Of a stretch of 64,000 nt of DNA, positions 1 through 8,736 are shown piece after piece. The stretch covers positions 62,001 to 126,000 of the forward strand of contig CAVYZK010000008.1 in the NCBI GenBank assembly GCA_963772935.1, written 5' to 3'. A program made the translations under genes and the position numbers. Position 1 is the first letter of the stretch, and every line of letters begins with the position of its first letter. Below the pieces are notes generated by a model. That model saw only the letters and a program-made list of their open reading frames with translations. It had not been told where the DNA came from and searched no databases. This DNA comes from JANNNF01 sp963772935 (GTDB taxonomy: Bacteria > Pseudomonadota > Alphaproteobacteria > Rhodobacterales > Rhodobacteraceae).

Positions 1-2895
1 GTGTCGGGGGTTGTGGTGTCCAAATGGTACAGGGCCGGGACCGCGCCGCCCAGATGGGCGATGGCAGCGGCAATGCCCCCTTCATGCGCGGCATAATCGG
101 GGGCCAGCAGAATATCGGTTTCGGTCAGGTCCTGCACATGGGCAAAGGCATCGGCGGCCAGCAGCCGCGCCTCAAGCGCCGCGCGGTCGGGGTGCGATTG
201 GCCTTTGGCATCAAGGCTGTAGCTGGACGCCTGCAACCACGCCTCGCCCGCCTGCGCGCGGCCTGCGTCGGTGTAATCGTCCAACGCCTCGCCCATGCCC
301 ATGCCGTAAAGCCCCGGTTTGGGGCCAAAGACGCGGGGGGTGGCTAGGACATAGGGGTTGTCCTCGGGGGCCTCATCGCGGGCGGCAAGGGCCTGCGCGC
401 CTGCCTCGAACATCTGCGCCAGCCCCGGAAAGATGTCACGGAATAGGCCCGATATGCGCAGGGTCACGTCAATGCGGGGGCGGCCCAGCAGGGCCAAGGG
501 CAGCACCTCAAAGCCGGACACCCGGTCTGATCCGTCATCCCATTTCGGCGCAAGCCCCGCCAGATGCAGCGCCATGGCAATTTCTTCGCCCGCCGTGCGC
601 ATGGTGGCCGACCCCCACAGGTCCAGCACCATCCCGCGCGGGTAGTCGCCCTTGTCCTGCAAATGTCGGCGCAAAAGCTCTTCGGCCAGCTTCACGCCTT
701 GGGCATGGGCAGATCGCGACGGCACGGCGCGGGGATCGACGGAATAGAGATTGCGCCCCGTTGGCAGCACATCGGCGCGGCCCCGGTAGGGGCTGCCAGC
801 GGGGCCAGCAGGGACAAAGGCACCGTTCAGGGCCGCCCGCAAGCCCGCGGTTTCCCCCTGCCCCGCGCCATAGATGTGCAACCCGTCGCCATACTGGCTT
901 TCCTTGATGTCGCAGACGAACCGGTCAATCCGGGTGATCGCCTCGGCGGCTGACGCATCGGGTGGCAGGCCAAGATCCGCCTCTACCCCCGCTGCCTGTG
1001 CCTCAATGCGGACCTGACCGATCAAGCGGTCGCGGCGGGCGGGGTCCAGGCCGTCGGCGGTGGAATATTCGTCCAGCAGGCGTTCAAGACGAAGCAAGGC
1101 GTCGGGAGTTTTCGACAGGGCCAAAGGGGGGGGCAGATGGCCAAGGGTCACCGCACCAATGCGGCGTTTGGCTTGGGCGGCCTCGCCGGGGTCGTTGACG
1201 ATGAACGGATAGATCACCGGCGTCGCGCCCAGAAGCACCTCGGGCCAGCAGGCATCGGACAGGGCCACCGATTTACCCGGCAACCATTCCAGCGTGCCAT
1301 GCGCGCCCATGTGGATCAGGGCATGGGGGTGTTGGCTTTGAAGCCAGAGGTAGAACGCCACATAGCCATGGCGCGGGGTGCGGGACAGGTCGTGGTAGTC
1401 GCCATCGCGGGTGGAAACTTCACCGCGTTCTGGTTGCAGGGCGATCAGGGCATTACCGGCGAGAAGGCTGGGGAAATGGAACTGGCCGTCACGGCAAGCG
1501 GGGTCTGTGGCGGGGTCGCCCCATGCGGCGTTGAGGTCGGCTTGCAGGGCGGTCGGGCAGGGTTTTCAGGGCAGCTTGGTAGGCGGTCAGGGGCCAGCTT
1601 TGCGATTTGGTGGATTAGCGCGGGGCCAAGGTTTTCAGGGGCTTGCGTCGTATAGCCTGCTTGCCAAGATCGGTCAGCATGGCGGTGACAGAGGCCAAGG
1701 CATCCAGCCCCACAGCATGGGCGATCTGATCGGGCCGGCCCGGATAGGTGGACAGGATCACCGCCAGTTTGCGGTCGGCGGCAGGGGTTTGCGCTAGGCG
1801 GTGCCATGCGGCCACGCGGTCTGCGACCATCGCAATCCGCCCGGCATCGGCCCGGTGGGCAAAGCGGGAAAATTGCAGGTCGGGGTCGCGCTTGCCGGGC
1901 GATTTGAAGCTGACAACGCCTGCGAAGATGCGCCCGTCCACCTCTGGCAGCACCACATGCATCGCCAGATCGGCGGGCGACAGGCCCCGGTCCGACCCCG
2001 CCCAGTCGCGGCGGCGCGCGGTGGACAGACCCACCTGAAACACCGGGCAGCCGGGGGCATCGAGCGGCGAGGTGCCGTCCTGCCCCTTGCCGGAAAAGGC
2101 GGTGGCGTTGACGATGGCGGCTGGGGCCAGATGGGCCAAGGCCTCGGCCAGAAATTCGGGTGCGCCGGGGGCTTTCAGCGAGGGCACGAATAACCCGTGC
2201 GGAGTGAAGCCCCGGTCAGTCAGCGCGGCAAACAGCGCGTCGATGGGGTCGAGATCGGCGGAGGTCAGATAGCTGCGGTAAAAGGTGATCGCCACCGGGT
2301 TCAGGCCGGGAGTTGGAGGCGGCGTGTTGCCATGCGCCGGGTGATACCAGCCCTGCTGCGGCACTGTCTTGTCGCCCATCACCGGGGGGGCGTAAATCCC
2401 CGCCGCAAGGGACAGTTGCGCCAACGCAGCCTGCGCCGCAACCGCGCCCCCGGCATCGCACAGCGCTTGCAGACGGCGCAGGGTCGATACGGGAAGGGTG
2501 GAGATCGCATCAAGGCCCGGATCGTCGCGGCCATCGGCAGGCAGGACGGCCAAAGCGATGCCTTTGCGGCGGCACAGGTCTTGAATCGAGGCGAGGCCGT
2601 AGGGCCAGTAGCTTTCACCGCCGATCAGGCGGATCAGGATGCCCTTGGCTCCGGACAGGGTGTTTTCGACGTAGGTATCGACGGATAGGGGGTGGCGCAG
2701 CGCGATTATGTTTGCAAGGCGCAGCGTGGGATGGGCAGAATTGCCCATCCTACGCGCCCTATGAAAGCCTGCCGCGAAGGCACCAAGGTCGCTGTCGGAA
2801 TAGGACAGCACCACCAGATCGGCAGGGGTTTGCCCCACGTCAAAGGGGGTGTCCTGTTCCTCCAGCCCATGGCTTTCGCGGAAGACGACGTGCAT
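1..2895 (-). CDS. cobN: Cobaltochelatase subunit CobN (C-terminus beyond window; frameshifted)
   Basis: Large subunit of the aerobic ATP-dependent cobaltochelatase, which inserts cobalt into hydrogenobyrinate a,c-diamide together with CobS and CobT. The N-terminus (MHVVFRESHGLEE) and later blocks such as HMGAHGTLEWLPGKS and PFIVNDPGEAAQAKRR are family hallmarks. About 965 residues are present; the family usually has about 1,230-1,280, so the C-terminus is missing. The upstream frame ends at an in-frame TAA at 1615-1617. The conserved sequence recovers if one base is missing near 1667 and one extra C is present near 1594 and near 1548, all in short homopolymers. After that the frame is open to the window edge. 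The ATG at 2895 lies just downstream of the cobW stop, so the two are co-transcribed behind the riboswitch. A palindromic repeat is read through near residues 48-56. Sequence error is more likely than a real pseudogene. Confidence 0.93.
2726..2755. repeat. GTAGGATGGGC palindromic repeat inside cobN
   Basis: An inverted repeat whose arms read GTGGGATGGGCA and TGCCCATCCTAC lies within the coding sequence of cobN. The same palindrome occurs in intergenic DNA near 23211, 33193, 46623 and, with a longer loop, 62112. In cobN it encodes RRMGNSAHP in frame, between HRA and TLRLAN, where I recall other CobN proteins having only a few residues. Confidence 0.7.
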
Positions 2896-2898
2896 GGA

Positions 2899-3933
2899 TC
2901 AGGCCCCAAGCACGGCGCGGATGGCGGACTCGTTGATGTCGTGATGTTCCGCAATCACCACCAACTGGCTGCGGCGCGGGTCGGCCCCCCAAGGACGGTC
3001 ATACTGATGCCGAACGCGGGCACCGACAGCCTGCACCAGCATCCGCATCGGTTTGCCCTGCACGGCGATGTAGCCTTTGACGCGCAGAATGTTCTGTTCG
3101 GTCGCCAGCCGCTGAATTGCAGCAACCAAAGCCTCGGGGTCGGCCACTTCCGGCAGATCGATGACGACCGTGTTGAAATCGTCATGCTCGTGGTCGTCGT
3201 GGCCATCATGGTGGCTGGGGCGGGCGGCGATGTCATCCTCGGCGGCAGCATTCAGGCCAAGGATCAGGCGGGGGTCGATCACGCCCTCGGACATGGCGAT
3301 CATCGGCAGCTTGCGCGGGGCCTCGGCGTCAATCACCGCGCGGGCGGCGGCAAGGCCAGCCTCGCCAGCCAGATCGGCCTTGGACAGAAGCACGATGTCG
3401 GCGCAGGCGATCTGATCCTCGAACACCTCGGACAGCGGGGTTTCGTGGTCAAGGATCGGGTCGGCCAGACGCTGTGCTTCAACCGCCGCAAGATCGGGGG
3501 CAAAGCGGCCAGCGGCCACGGCCTCGGCATCGGCGAGGGTAATCACGCCGTCCACCGTGATGCGCGACCGGATCGCGGGCCAGTCGAAGGCCTTGAGCAG
3601 GGGTTTGGGCAGCGCGAGGCCCGAGGTTTCGATAATGATGTGGTCCGGGCGCACCGGCATGGCCATCAGCGCCTCGATCGTCGGGATGAAATCTTCGGCC
3701 ACGGTGCAGCAGATGCAGCCATTGGCGAGTTCCACGATGTTTTCCTCGGGGCAATTCTCATCGGCGCAGGATTTCAGGATGTCGCCATCGACGCCAAGCG
3801 TGCCAAATTCGTTCACCAGAATAGCCAGTCGCTTGCCCTGCGGGTTCTGCATCAGGTGCCGGATCAGCGTGGTCTTGCCTGACCCCAGAAAGCCGGTGAT
3901 CACGGTGACGGGGATTTTTGCGAGGTCAGTCAT
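2899..3933 (-). CDS. cobW: Cobalamin biosynthesis protein CobW (GTPase metallochaperone)
   Basis: COG0523-family GTPase thought to deliver cobalt, or manage metal, for the CobN-containing chelatase. The 344-residue protein has a Walker A motif GFLGSGKTT at residues 14-22, the metal-binding CxCC motif (CICC, 73-76), a guanine-specificity SKAD motif, and a His/Asp-rich stretch (HHDGHDDHEHDD) before the CobW C-terminal domain. The open frame extends upstream to 4152, but the ATG at 3933 is the better start: it gives the normal N-terminus MTDLAKIPVTVITG and overlaps the stop of the DUF1636 gene by four bases (ATGA). It is the second gene of the riboswitch-led DUF1636-cobW-cobN operon. Confidence 0.95.
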   Translation of the reverse strand: MTDLAKIPVTVITGFLGSGKTTLIRHLMQNPQGKRLAILVNEFGTLGVDGDILKSCADENCPEENIVELANGCICCTVAEDFIPTIEALMAMPVRPDHIIIETSGLALPKPLLKAFDWPAIRSRITVDGVITLADAEAVAAGRFAPDLAAVEAQRLADPILDHETPLSEVFEDQIACADIVLLSKADLAGEAGLAAARAVIDAEAPRKLPMIAMSEGVIDPRLILGLNAAAEDDIAARPSHHDGHDDHEHDDFNTVVIDLPEVADPEALVAAIQRLATEQNILRVKGYIAVQGKPMRMLVQAVGARVRHQYDRPWGADPRRSQLVVIAEHHDINESAIRAVLGA

Positions 3934-4292
3934 TGGGGCAACTCCAGCGGGGGAATACGGGCAAGGCTTTGCTTGCGAAAGATCACAGGGCGCGCGCGCC
4001 ATGGCACGATGCCATCGGGGGCCTCGGCATAGGCGGCAGCACCGGCAAGAATATCGGCGGCGTCGGCGGGGGTCAGGCGACCGTAAACATAGGACCATTT
4101 GCCGGGGTATGACAGGGCCACGGCGCAGCCGGTATTGCAGGCAGACAGGCATTCCACCGGCACGATGCGCACGCCCGCAGGTGCCGGGCCTAGGGCCGCC
4201 AGCAACTGCGCACCGGGGGCCACGTCGCCCTCGGCCACGGGTTCCCCCGCCTTGCAGGTGGTACAGACATGCAGAACAGCCGCCATCGTCAT
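3930..4292 (-). CDS. DUF1636 family protein, putative metal-binding small protein
   Basis: Cys-rich protein of about 120 residues assigned to DUF1636. It has CTTC near the N-terminus and CLSACNTGC in the middle, a spacing like that of thioredoxin-fold [2Fe-2S] ferredoxins, so metal or iron-sulfur binding is inferred. The chosen ATG at 4292 (MTMAAVLHVCTTC) has an AGGAAA ribosome-binding site just upstream; an in-frame ATG at 4286 is possible, and the upstream extension to 4316 is unlikely. It is the first gene behind the cobalamin riboswitch and overlaps cobW, so its role is probably in cobalt handling or B12 synthesis. No catalytic function can be stated. Confidence 0.85.
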   Translation of the reverse strand: MTMAAVLHVCTTCKAGEPVAEGDVAPGAQLLAALGPAPAGVRIVPVECLSACNTGCAVALSYPGKWSYVYGRLTPADAADILAGAAAYAEAPDGIVPWRARPVIFRKQSLARIPPLELPQ

Positions 4293-4386
4293 TCGTTTCC
4301 TAAAGGGGGCGCGCATACCGGACCGGGGCCGCGAACGCGGGCCACCTGTCGGTTGCGGAACACCCCGTCCGCCCGTCAGTCACACG

Positions 4387-4591
4387 CTGCTGGCAGGTCT
4401 CCCGGCTTGCGGATGCAGGGGTTGCCCCCAACGGTCCGGCCCGCCTTCCCAGCCGCAAGGGGCCAGTGGCAAAGGGGCGCGGACCTTTCCGGTCACGGTC
4501 GCGGGGGCGGCTGCGCTTCGGTCTTGTTCCCGCAAGGGTCGTAAAACCTGTCGCATTCCCTTTTGGCCTGCCTTACGACAAGCACCAGCAG
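4387..4591 (-). promoter_or_regulatory. Cobalamin (adenosylcobalamin) riboswitch
   Basis: On the minus strand the leader contains the B12-box type sequence GCCGCCCCCGCGACCGTGA, a GCCACTGG motif and CTGGGAAGGCGG, in the order typical of cobalamin riboswitches. A closing stem pairs CTGCTGG (4585-4591) with CCAGCAG (4387-4393). It lies about 95 bases upstream of the DUF1636 start and should repress DUF1636-cobW-cobN when B12 is plentiful. cobO is divergent, with its start 56 bases away on the other side. Confidence 0.9.
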
Positions 4592-4646
4592 TATTGGCCC
4601 ACCTGTGCCACAAGCCCAGCCAGTGTCAAGGACAAGGACCGCCGAG

Positions 4647-5288
4647 ATGACCGATGTAAACGACATATCCGTGCCGCCAGTGGCCACCGACGATGCCCGC
4701 CACGCGATGAAGATGGCCAAGAAGAAGGCCGCGCGCGACAAGATCATGGCGACGAAATCGGGCGAAAAGGGCCTGATCATCGTGCATACCGGCGCGGGCA
4801 AGGGCAAATCATCGTCCGGGTTCGGCATGATCCTGCGCTGCATCGCGCATGAAATGCCCTGCGCCGTCGTGCAGTTCATCAAGGGCGCGTGGGATACGGG
4901 CGAGCGGCGGCTGATCGAGGGGCATTTCAGCGACCTCTGCGAATTTCACGCCATGGGCGAAGGATTTACTTGGGAAACCCAAGACCGCGCCCGCGATATC
5001 GAAATGGCCCGAAAGGGCTGGGAAAAGGCGAAAGAGCTGATCCGCGATCCCGGCATCCGCATGGTGCTGCTAGATGAGATCAACATAGCACTCCGTTATG
5101 ACTATCTGGATGTGGCGGAAGTGGTGGCGTTCCTTGTGGCCGAAAAGCCCCCCCTCACCCATGTGGTGCTGACCGGGCGCAACGCGAAGGACGCGCTGAT
5201 TGAGGCTGCCGATCTGGTAACGGAAATGACGCTGATCAAGCATCCGTTCCGGTCGGGGGTAAAGGGGCAGCCGGGGGTGGAGTTCTAA
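4647..5288 (+). CDS. cobO: Cob(I)yrinic acid a,c-diamide adenosyltransferase
   Basis: CobO/CobA-type corrinoid adenosyltransferase of 213 residues. It transfers the 5'-deoxyadenosyl group of ATP to cob(I)yrinic acid a,c-diamide or cobinamide. A P-loop-like motif, TGAGKGKSSS, lies at residues 48-57, and the family blocks VQFIKGAW, LLDEIN and VVLTGRNA follow in order. The ATG at 4647 (MTDVNDISVPP) is preferred over the upstream in-frame start at 4563, which would run into the riboswitch. It is divergent from the riboswitch-controlled operon and followed by cobQ after a repeat-rich 300-base gap. No separate riboswitch is visible on its own short leader. Confidence 0.95.
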   Translation: MTDVNDISVPPVATDDARHAMKMAKKKAARDKIMATKSGEKGLIIVHTGAGKGKSSSGFGMILRCIAHEMPCAVVQFIKGAWDTGERRLIEGHFSDLCEFHAMGEGFTWETQDRARDIEMARKGWEKAKELIRDPGIRMVLLDEINIALRYDYLDVAEVVAFLVAEKPPLTHVVLTGRNAKDALIEAADLVTEMTLIKHPFRSGVKGQPGVEF

Positions 5289-5589
5289 ACGTGGGGTTTT
5301 GCGGACAGGTCGAAGGGGGCCAGCCCCCTCGCGCCTTTGGCGCTCTCCCCCGGGATATTTCCCGCCAAGATAAAGGCAACGAAGTTTTAACCTTTGTCTG
5401 CGATTCTGATTGCGCGGTACAGGGAGGGATCCCGATGACCGTCCAAGGTAAAGGCGCCGCGTCTCCCCCGTGCAAACGGCCCGAGGCGCGGCTGCCGATA
5501 TCTGAAAACGCTCCCGCCTTTATCTTGGCCATAAATATCCCCGCCGGAGGCTCCCGCAACATCGGCCCACCCCACGCCGGGGCGTCCCG
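5289..5589. repeat. Repeat-rich intergenic region with two GGGATATTT elements
   Basis: This 301-base gap between cobO and cobQ shows no convincing gene. A 100-codon frame on the plus strand has repeat-derived, low-complexity content. It holds short hairpins (GGGGGCCAGCCCCC, GCGCCTTTGGCGC) followed by GGGATATTT and GCCAAGATAAAG near 5350-5375, and an inverted copy (GGGGATATTTATGGCCAAG on the minus strand) near 5510-5543. Confidence 0.6.
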
Positions 5590-7032
5590 ATGAAGGCCCT
5601 GATGATCCAGGGGGCCGGGTCCAATGTCGGCAAATCCCTGCTCGTGGCAGGCCTCTGCCGTGCGGCAAGGCTGCGGGGGCTGTCAGTGGCGCCGTTCAAG
5701 CCGCAGAACATGTCGAACAATGCCGCCGTCACGGTGGATGGCGGCGAGATTGGCCGCGCGCAGGCGTTGCAGGCGCTGGCCTGCGGGCTGGCCGCGCATA
5801 CCGACATGAACCCGGTGTTGCTGAAACCCGAGTCCGAGGTGGGGTCGCAGGTGATCGTGCAGGGGCGGCGTGTGGCGACAGTGAAGGCGCGCGATTATGC
5901 AGCGTTGAAGCCGACGCTGATGGCCCCGGTGCTGGAGAGTTTCCAGCGGCTGAAGGCAGCCTATGATCTGGTGATTGTCGAAGGCGCGGGCAGTCCGGCT
6001 GAGGTGAACCTGCGGCAGGGCGACATTGCCAACATGGGCTTTGCGCGGGCGGCGGATTGCCCCGTTGTGCTGGTGGGCGATATCGACCGGGGCGGGGTGA
6101 TTGCGCAGATCGTGGGCACGCAAGTGGTGCTGGATCCGGGCGATGCGGCGATGATTGCGGGGTTCATCGTCAACAAGTTCCGGGGGGATGTGACGCTGTT
6201 TGATGATGGCTATCGGTTGATCGCCGACCGCACCGGCTGGCGCGGGTTCGGGGTGGTGCCGTTCTTTGGCGATGCCGCCCGCCTGCCCGCCGAGGATGCG
6301 CTCGACCTGCCGCGCGGCGGGGGGCCGGGGGGCTATCGCATCGCGGCCTTGCAGTTTTCCCGCATCGCCAATTTCGACGATCTGGACCCGCTGGCACAGG
6401 AACCCGGCGTCAGCCTGACCATGGTGCGGGCGGGTGAGGCGATCCCGGCGTGTGACCTCATAATCCTGCCGGGGTCAAAATCCACGCGGGGCGATCTGGC
6501 CTTTCTGCGGGCGCAGGGGTGGGACATCGACCTTGCCGCTCATGTGCGCCGGGGCGGGCATGTGCTGGGGATTTGCGGCGGCTATCAGATGCTTGGGTCG
6601 GTGATCCGTGACCCAGATGGCATCGAAGGGCCTGCGGGGGACATGCCGGGGCTGGGCCTGCTGAACGTGGCGACCGACATGGTGGCGGACAAGCGGTTGA
6701 CGCAGGTGCAGGCTGTGCATGCGGCCACCGGCCAGCCGATGCAGGGGTACGAGATTCACATCGGGCGCACCGATGGTGCGGCCTGCGCGCGGCCTTTTGC
6801 GCGGGTTGAGGGGCGGGCCGAAGGGGCGATTTCCTCGGATGGCCGCATCATGGGCAGCTATCTGCATGGCATGTTCACCGGTGATGCGTTCCGGGCGGCG
6901 TTTCTGGCGCAACTGGGGGCTACCCCCTCTGGCCTGTCTTATGGCGCGGGGGTGGAGGCGACGCTGGATGCCCTTGCCGCCCATCTGGAGGCGCATCTGG
7001 ATGTGGCGGGGTTGCTGGCCCTCGGGCGTTAA
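5590..7032 (+). CDS. cobQ: Cobyric acid synthase CobQ
   Basis: Glutamine-dependent amidase of 480 residues that amidates adenosylcobyrinic acid a,c-diamide at positions b, d, e and g to give cobyric acid. The N-terminal dethiobiotin-synthetase-like ATPase domain starts MKALMIQGAGSNVGKS and includes PFKPQNMSNN and VEGAGSPAEVNL. The C-terminal class I glutamine amidotransferase domain has the nucleophile-elbow Cys in ICGGYQML and the catalytic His region SYLHGMF. Length and both domains are complete. Its stop overlaps the convergent choline-kinase-like gene by four bases. Confidence 0.96.
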   Translation: MKALMIQGAGSNVGKSLLVAGLCRAARLRGLSVAPFKPQNMSNNAAVTVDGGEIGRAQALQALACGLAAHTDMNPVLLKPESEVGSQVIVQGRRVATVKARDYAALKPTLMAPVLESFQRLKAAYDLVIVEGAGSPAEVNLRQGDIANMGFARAADCPVVLVGDIDRGGVIAQIVGTQVVLDPGDAAMIAGFIVNKFRGDVTLFDDGYRLIADRTGWRGFGVVPFFGDAARLPAEDALDLPRGGGPGGYRIAALQFSRIANFDDLDPLAQEPGVSLTMVRAGEAIPACDLIILPGSKSTRGDLAFLRAQGWDIDLAAHVRRGGHVLGICGGYQMLGSVIRDPDGIEGPAGDMPGLGLLNVATDMVADKRLTQVQAVHAATGQPMQGYEIHIGRTDGAACARPFARVEGRAEGAISSDGRIMGSYLHGMFTGDAFRAAFLAQLGATPSGLSYGAGVEATLDALAAHLEAHLDVAGLLALGR

Positions 7033-7925
7033 CCGCGCGCAACCGCCGCCAGATGCCGGGCGAAATCGGGCGTCGCCATCAGCGCCTTGCAGCGCGCAAA
7101 CCGGGTGTCGGCATAGACGCGGAAATCATCGGCCGGGTTGCCGTCGGCCAGTTGGATCAGACCCCACAGCGTCCACAACAGATCGCACATCGCCTTGTAG
7201 ATCACCATGCGGCCCCGGTCGGCCGATGGGGCCTCGCCGTCGAAATAGGCAGCCAGCATGGCCTCATCCTGTTCGTCCTCAAATACGCCTTCCACCGACA
7301 GATCGCCCAGATCCCACATCGGGTCATTCATGCCGGAATATTCCCAATCGACCAGCCACATGCGGCTGCCTGCATCAAGAAAGTTCTCGCACAGGGGATC
7401 GCAATGGCAGGCAACCTGTGGTGCCGGGTGCAGGGCAAGGACGGCGCGGATGCTCTCGGCCTCAGCCACCACGTCGCCATAACCGTCTGGCAGGGCAACC
7501 TCCTTGGTGGCGAGCAACGCAAGATAGCTGTCAATCATCGCGAACAGGTCGAACCGGGTCGGGAACACGGCGTCTGATCGGTGCAGGGTCCGCAGCGCAA
7601 GAGTTGCCCGGGCGACGGCACCAGGGCGGGTGATAAATCGCGCCGGAGTCATGGTGACGGCGTCAATATACTGCGTGACCATCAGGCCAGTTGTGGCATC
7701 GGCATGGATCAGCGCCGGACTTGCGCCCACCCGGGCGGCCTCTGCCGCGGCGACCGCCTCATCCGCGCGGTTGATGTAGGCCTCCGTCCCCTCGCCCGGC
7801 ACGCGCAGAATATGCGGCCCAAGCCGGAAGACACGGTTGGTCAAGCCGCCAAGGCGGTGAATGGGCCCCTCATACCCGGCCAGAGCCGGAATTGTCGCGA
7901 CAAGGTGGTGGATCGTGTCAGGCAT
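7029..7925 (-). CDS. Choline/aminoglycoside kinase-family phosphotransferase
   Basis: Protein-kinase-like phosphotransferase of about 298 residues (APH/choline kinase/LicA group). It has the Brenner-type motif HCDPLCENFL (catalytic Asp and Asn) and the metal-binding motif LVDWEYSG, typical of choline or ethanolamine kinases. The ATG at 7925 (MPDTIHHLVA) is the likeliest start; the frame is open to 7976. A second gene of the same family lies at 11167-12036 next to the betaine-type ABC transporter, so a choline-like substrate is plausible but unproven. It overlaps the cobQ stop by four bases and diverges from the methyltransferase gene. Confidence 0.82.
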   Translation of the reverse strand: MPDTIHHLVATIPALAGYEGPIHRLGGLTNRVFRLGPHILRVPGEGTEAYINRADEAVAAAEAARVGASPALIHADATTGLMVTQYIDAVTMTPARFITRPGAVARATLALRTLHRSDAVFPTRFDLFAMIDSYLALLATKEVALPDGYGDVVAEAESIRAVLALHPAPQVACHCDPLCENFLDAGSRMWLVDWEYSGMNDPMWDLGDLSVEGVFEDEQDEAMLAAYFDGEAPSADRGRMVIYKAMCDLLWTLWGLIQLADGNPADDFRVYADTRFARCKALMATPDFARHLAAVARG

Positions 7926-8022
7926 ATGCCGCATCCCTGTTTTGAATTGCACGGCCCCGGAAACTCGTGCCACCATTCCCGCGGCAGGGGTAGGCTGTCA
8001 ACATCAGCGATGGAGTGCGGGC

Positions 8023-8652
8023 ATGTCAGATCACCATGATGGGCATTTGGGAGCAGTGTATGGTGCCAAAGGTCCGGCCGAGGTCGCGGCAACCTATGAT
8101 GCCTGGGCCGCAACCTATGATGCCGAGATGGCACAGGCCGGATATCGCCACCCGGCAATCGCGATGGCCCTGCTGGCGCGTCACGCCCCGCGCGGGGCAG
8201 GCCCCGTGCTGGATGCGGGTTGCGGCACCGGGTTGGTGGGCGAATGGTTGGGGCTGATCGGCTATCCGGTGGTTGAGGGGCTGGACATCTCGCCGGGGAT
8301 GCTGGCGGTGGCGCGGGCCAAGGGGGTCTATGCGGCGCTGCATTGTCTGGCGCTTGGGGGGGAGTTGCCGTTCGCAGACGGGGCGTATGGCGCGGTGATT
8401 TCCACCGGGGTATTCACCACGGGCCATGTGGGGGCCGAGGCTTTGGCCGCGCTGATCCGCGTCTGCGCGCCGGGGGGGGTGCTGGTGCTGACGGTGAAGG
8501 ATACGGTCTGGGATGCCGGGTTTTCTGCGGCGGTGGCGCGGTTTGTCGCGGCGGGGCGGATTGCGGTGGCCGAGGAGACGCCGCCCTATGTGTCAATGCC
8601 CGGAGAGGCAGGCACCTCACCGGGGCGGGCGGTGGTGTTGCGGGCTTTGTGA
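8023..8652 (+). CDS. Class I SAM-dependent methyltransferase
   Basis: Protein of 209 residues with the Rossmann-type methyltransferase core. Motif I is VLDAGCGTGLVGEWL, the acidic loop is VEGLDISPGML, and a post-I strand (ELPFADGAYGAVISTGVF) and motif VCAPGGVLVLTVKD follow. An N-terminal AATYDAWAATYDAEM segment is common in small-molecule methyltransferases of the Methyltransf_11/25 groups. The ATG at 8023 (MSDHHDGHLG) is chosen over the longer upstream frame. The substrate cannot be told; the neighbours suggest a choline/betaine-related compound, which is inference. It is convergent with the dehydrogenase gene at 8737. Confidence 0.88.
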   Translation: MSDHHDGHLGAVYGAKGPAEVAATYDAWAATYDAEMAQAGYRHPAIAMALLARHAPRGAGPVLDAGCGTGLVGEWLGLIGYPVVEGLDISPGMLAVARAKGVYAALHCLALGGELPFADGAYGAVISTGVFTTGHVGAEALAALIRVCAPGGVLVLTVKDTVWDAGFSAAVARFVAAGRIAVAEETPPYVSMPGEAGTSPGRAVVLRAL

Positions 8653-8673
8653 CATTTGGGTTAGCTGAGAGCG

Positions 8674-8698
8674 CCGGGGGGACGTCACGTCCCCCCGG
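8674..8698. terminator. Perfect 12-bp inverted repeat between convergent genes
   Basis: Arms CCGGGGGGACGT (8674-8685) and ACGTCCCCCCGG (8687-8698) are perfectly complementary around one central base. The hairpin lies 21 bases after the methyltransferase stop and faces the convergent dehydrogenase gene. There is no strong U-run, so termination is inferred from position. A GGGATATTT element follows at 8708-8731. Confidence 0.5.
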
Positions 8699-8736
8699 CC
8701 CCCCTGTGGGATATTTATGCACAGAGGATGAGTAGG

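Noticed and set aside
1..2895. cobN as a real pseudogene
   Set aside because: The same kind of single-base error occurs in essential genes of the window, and the protein is otherwise fully conserved.
2692..3882. 396-codon frame opposite cobW
   Set aside because: cobW on the other strand has P-loop and CxCC motifs; this frame has none.
5291..5593. 100-codon frame between cobO and cobQ
   Set aside because: It is built on repeat hairpins and has no ribosome-binding site or recognisable sequence.
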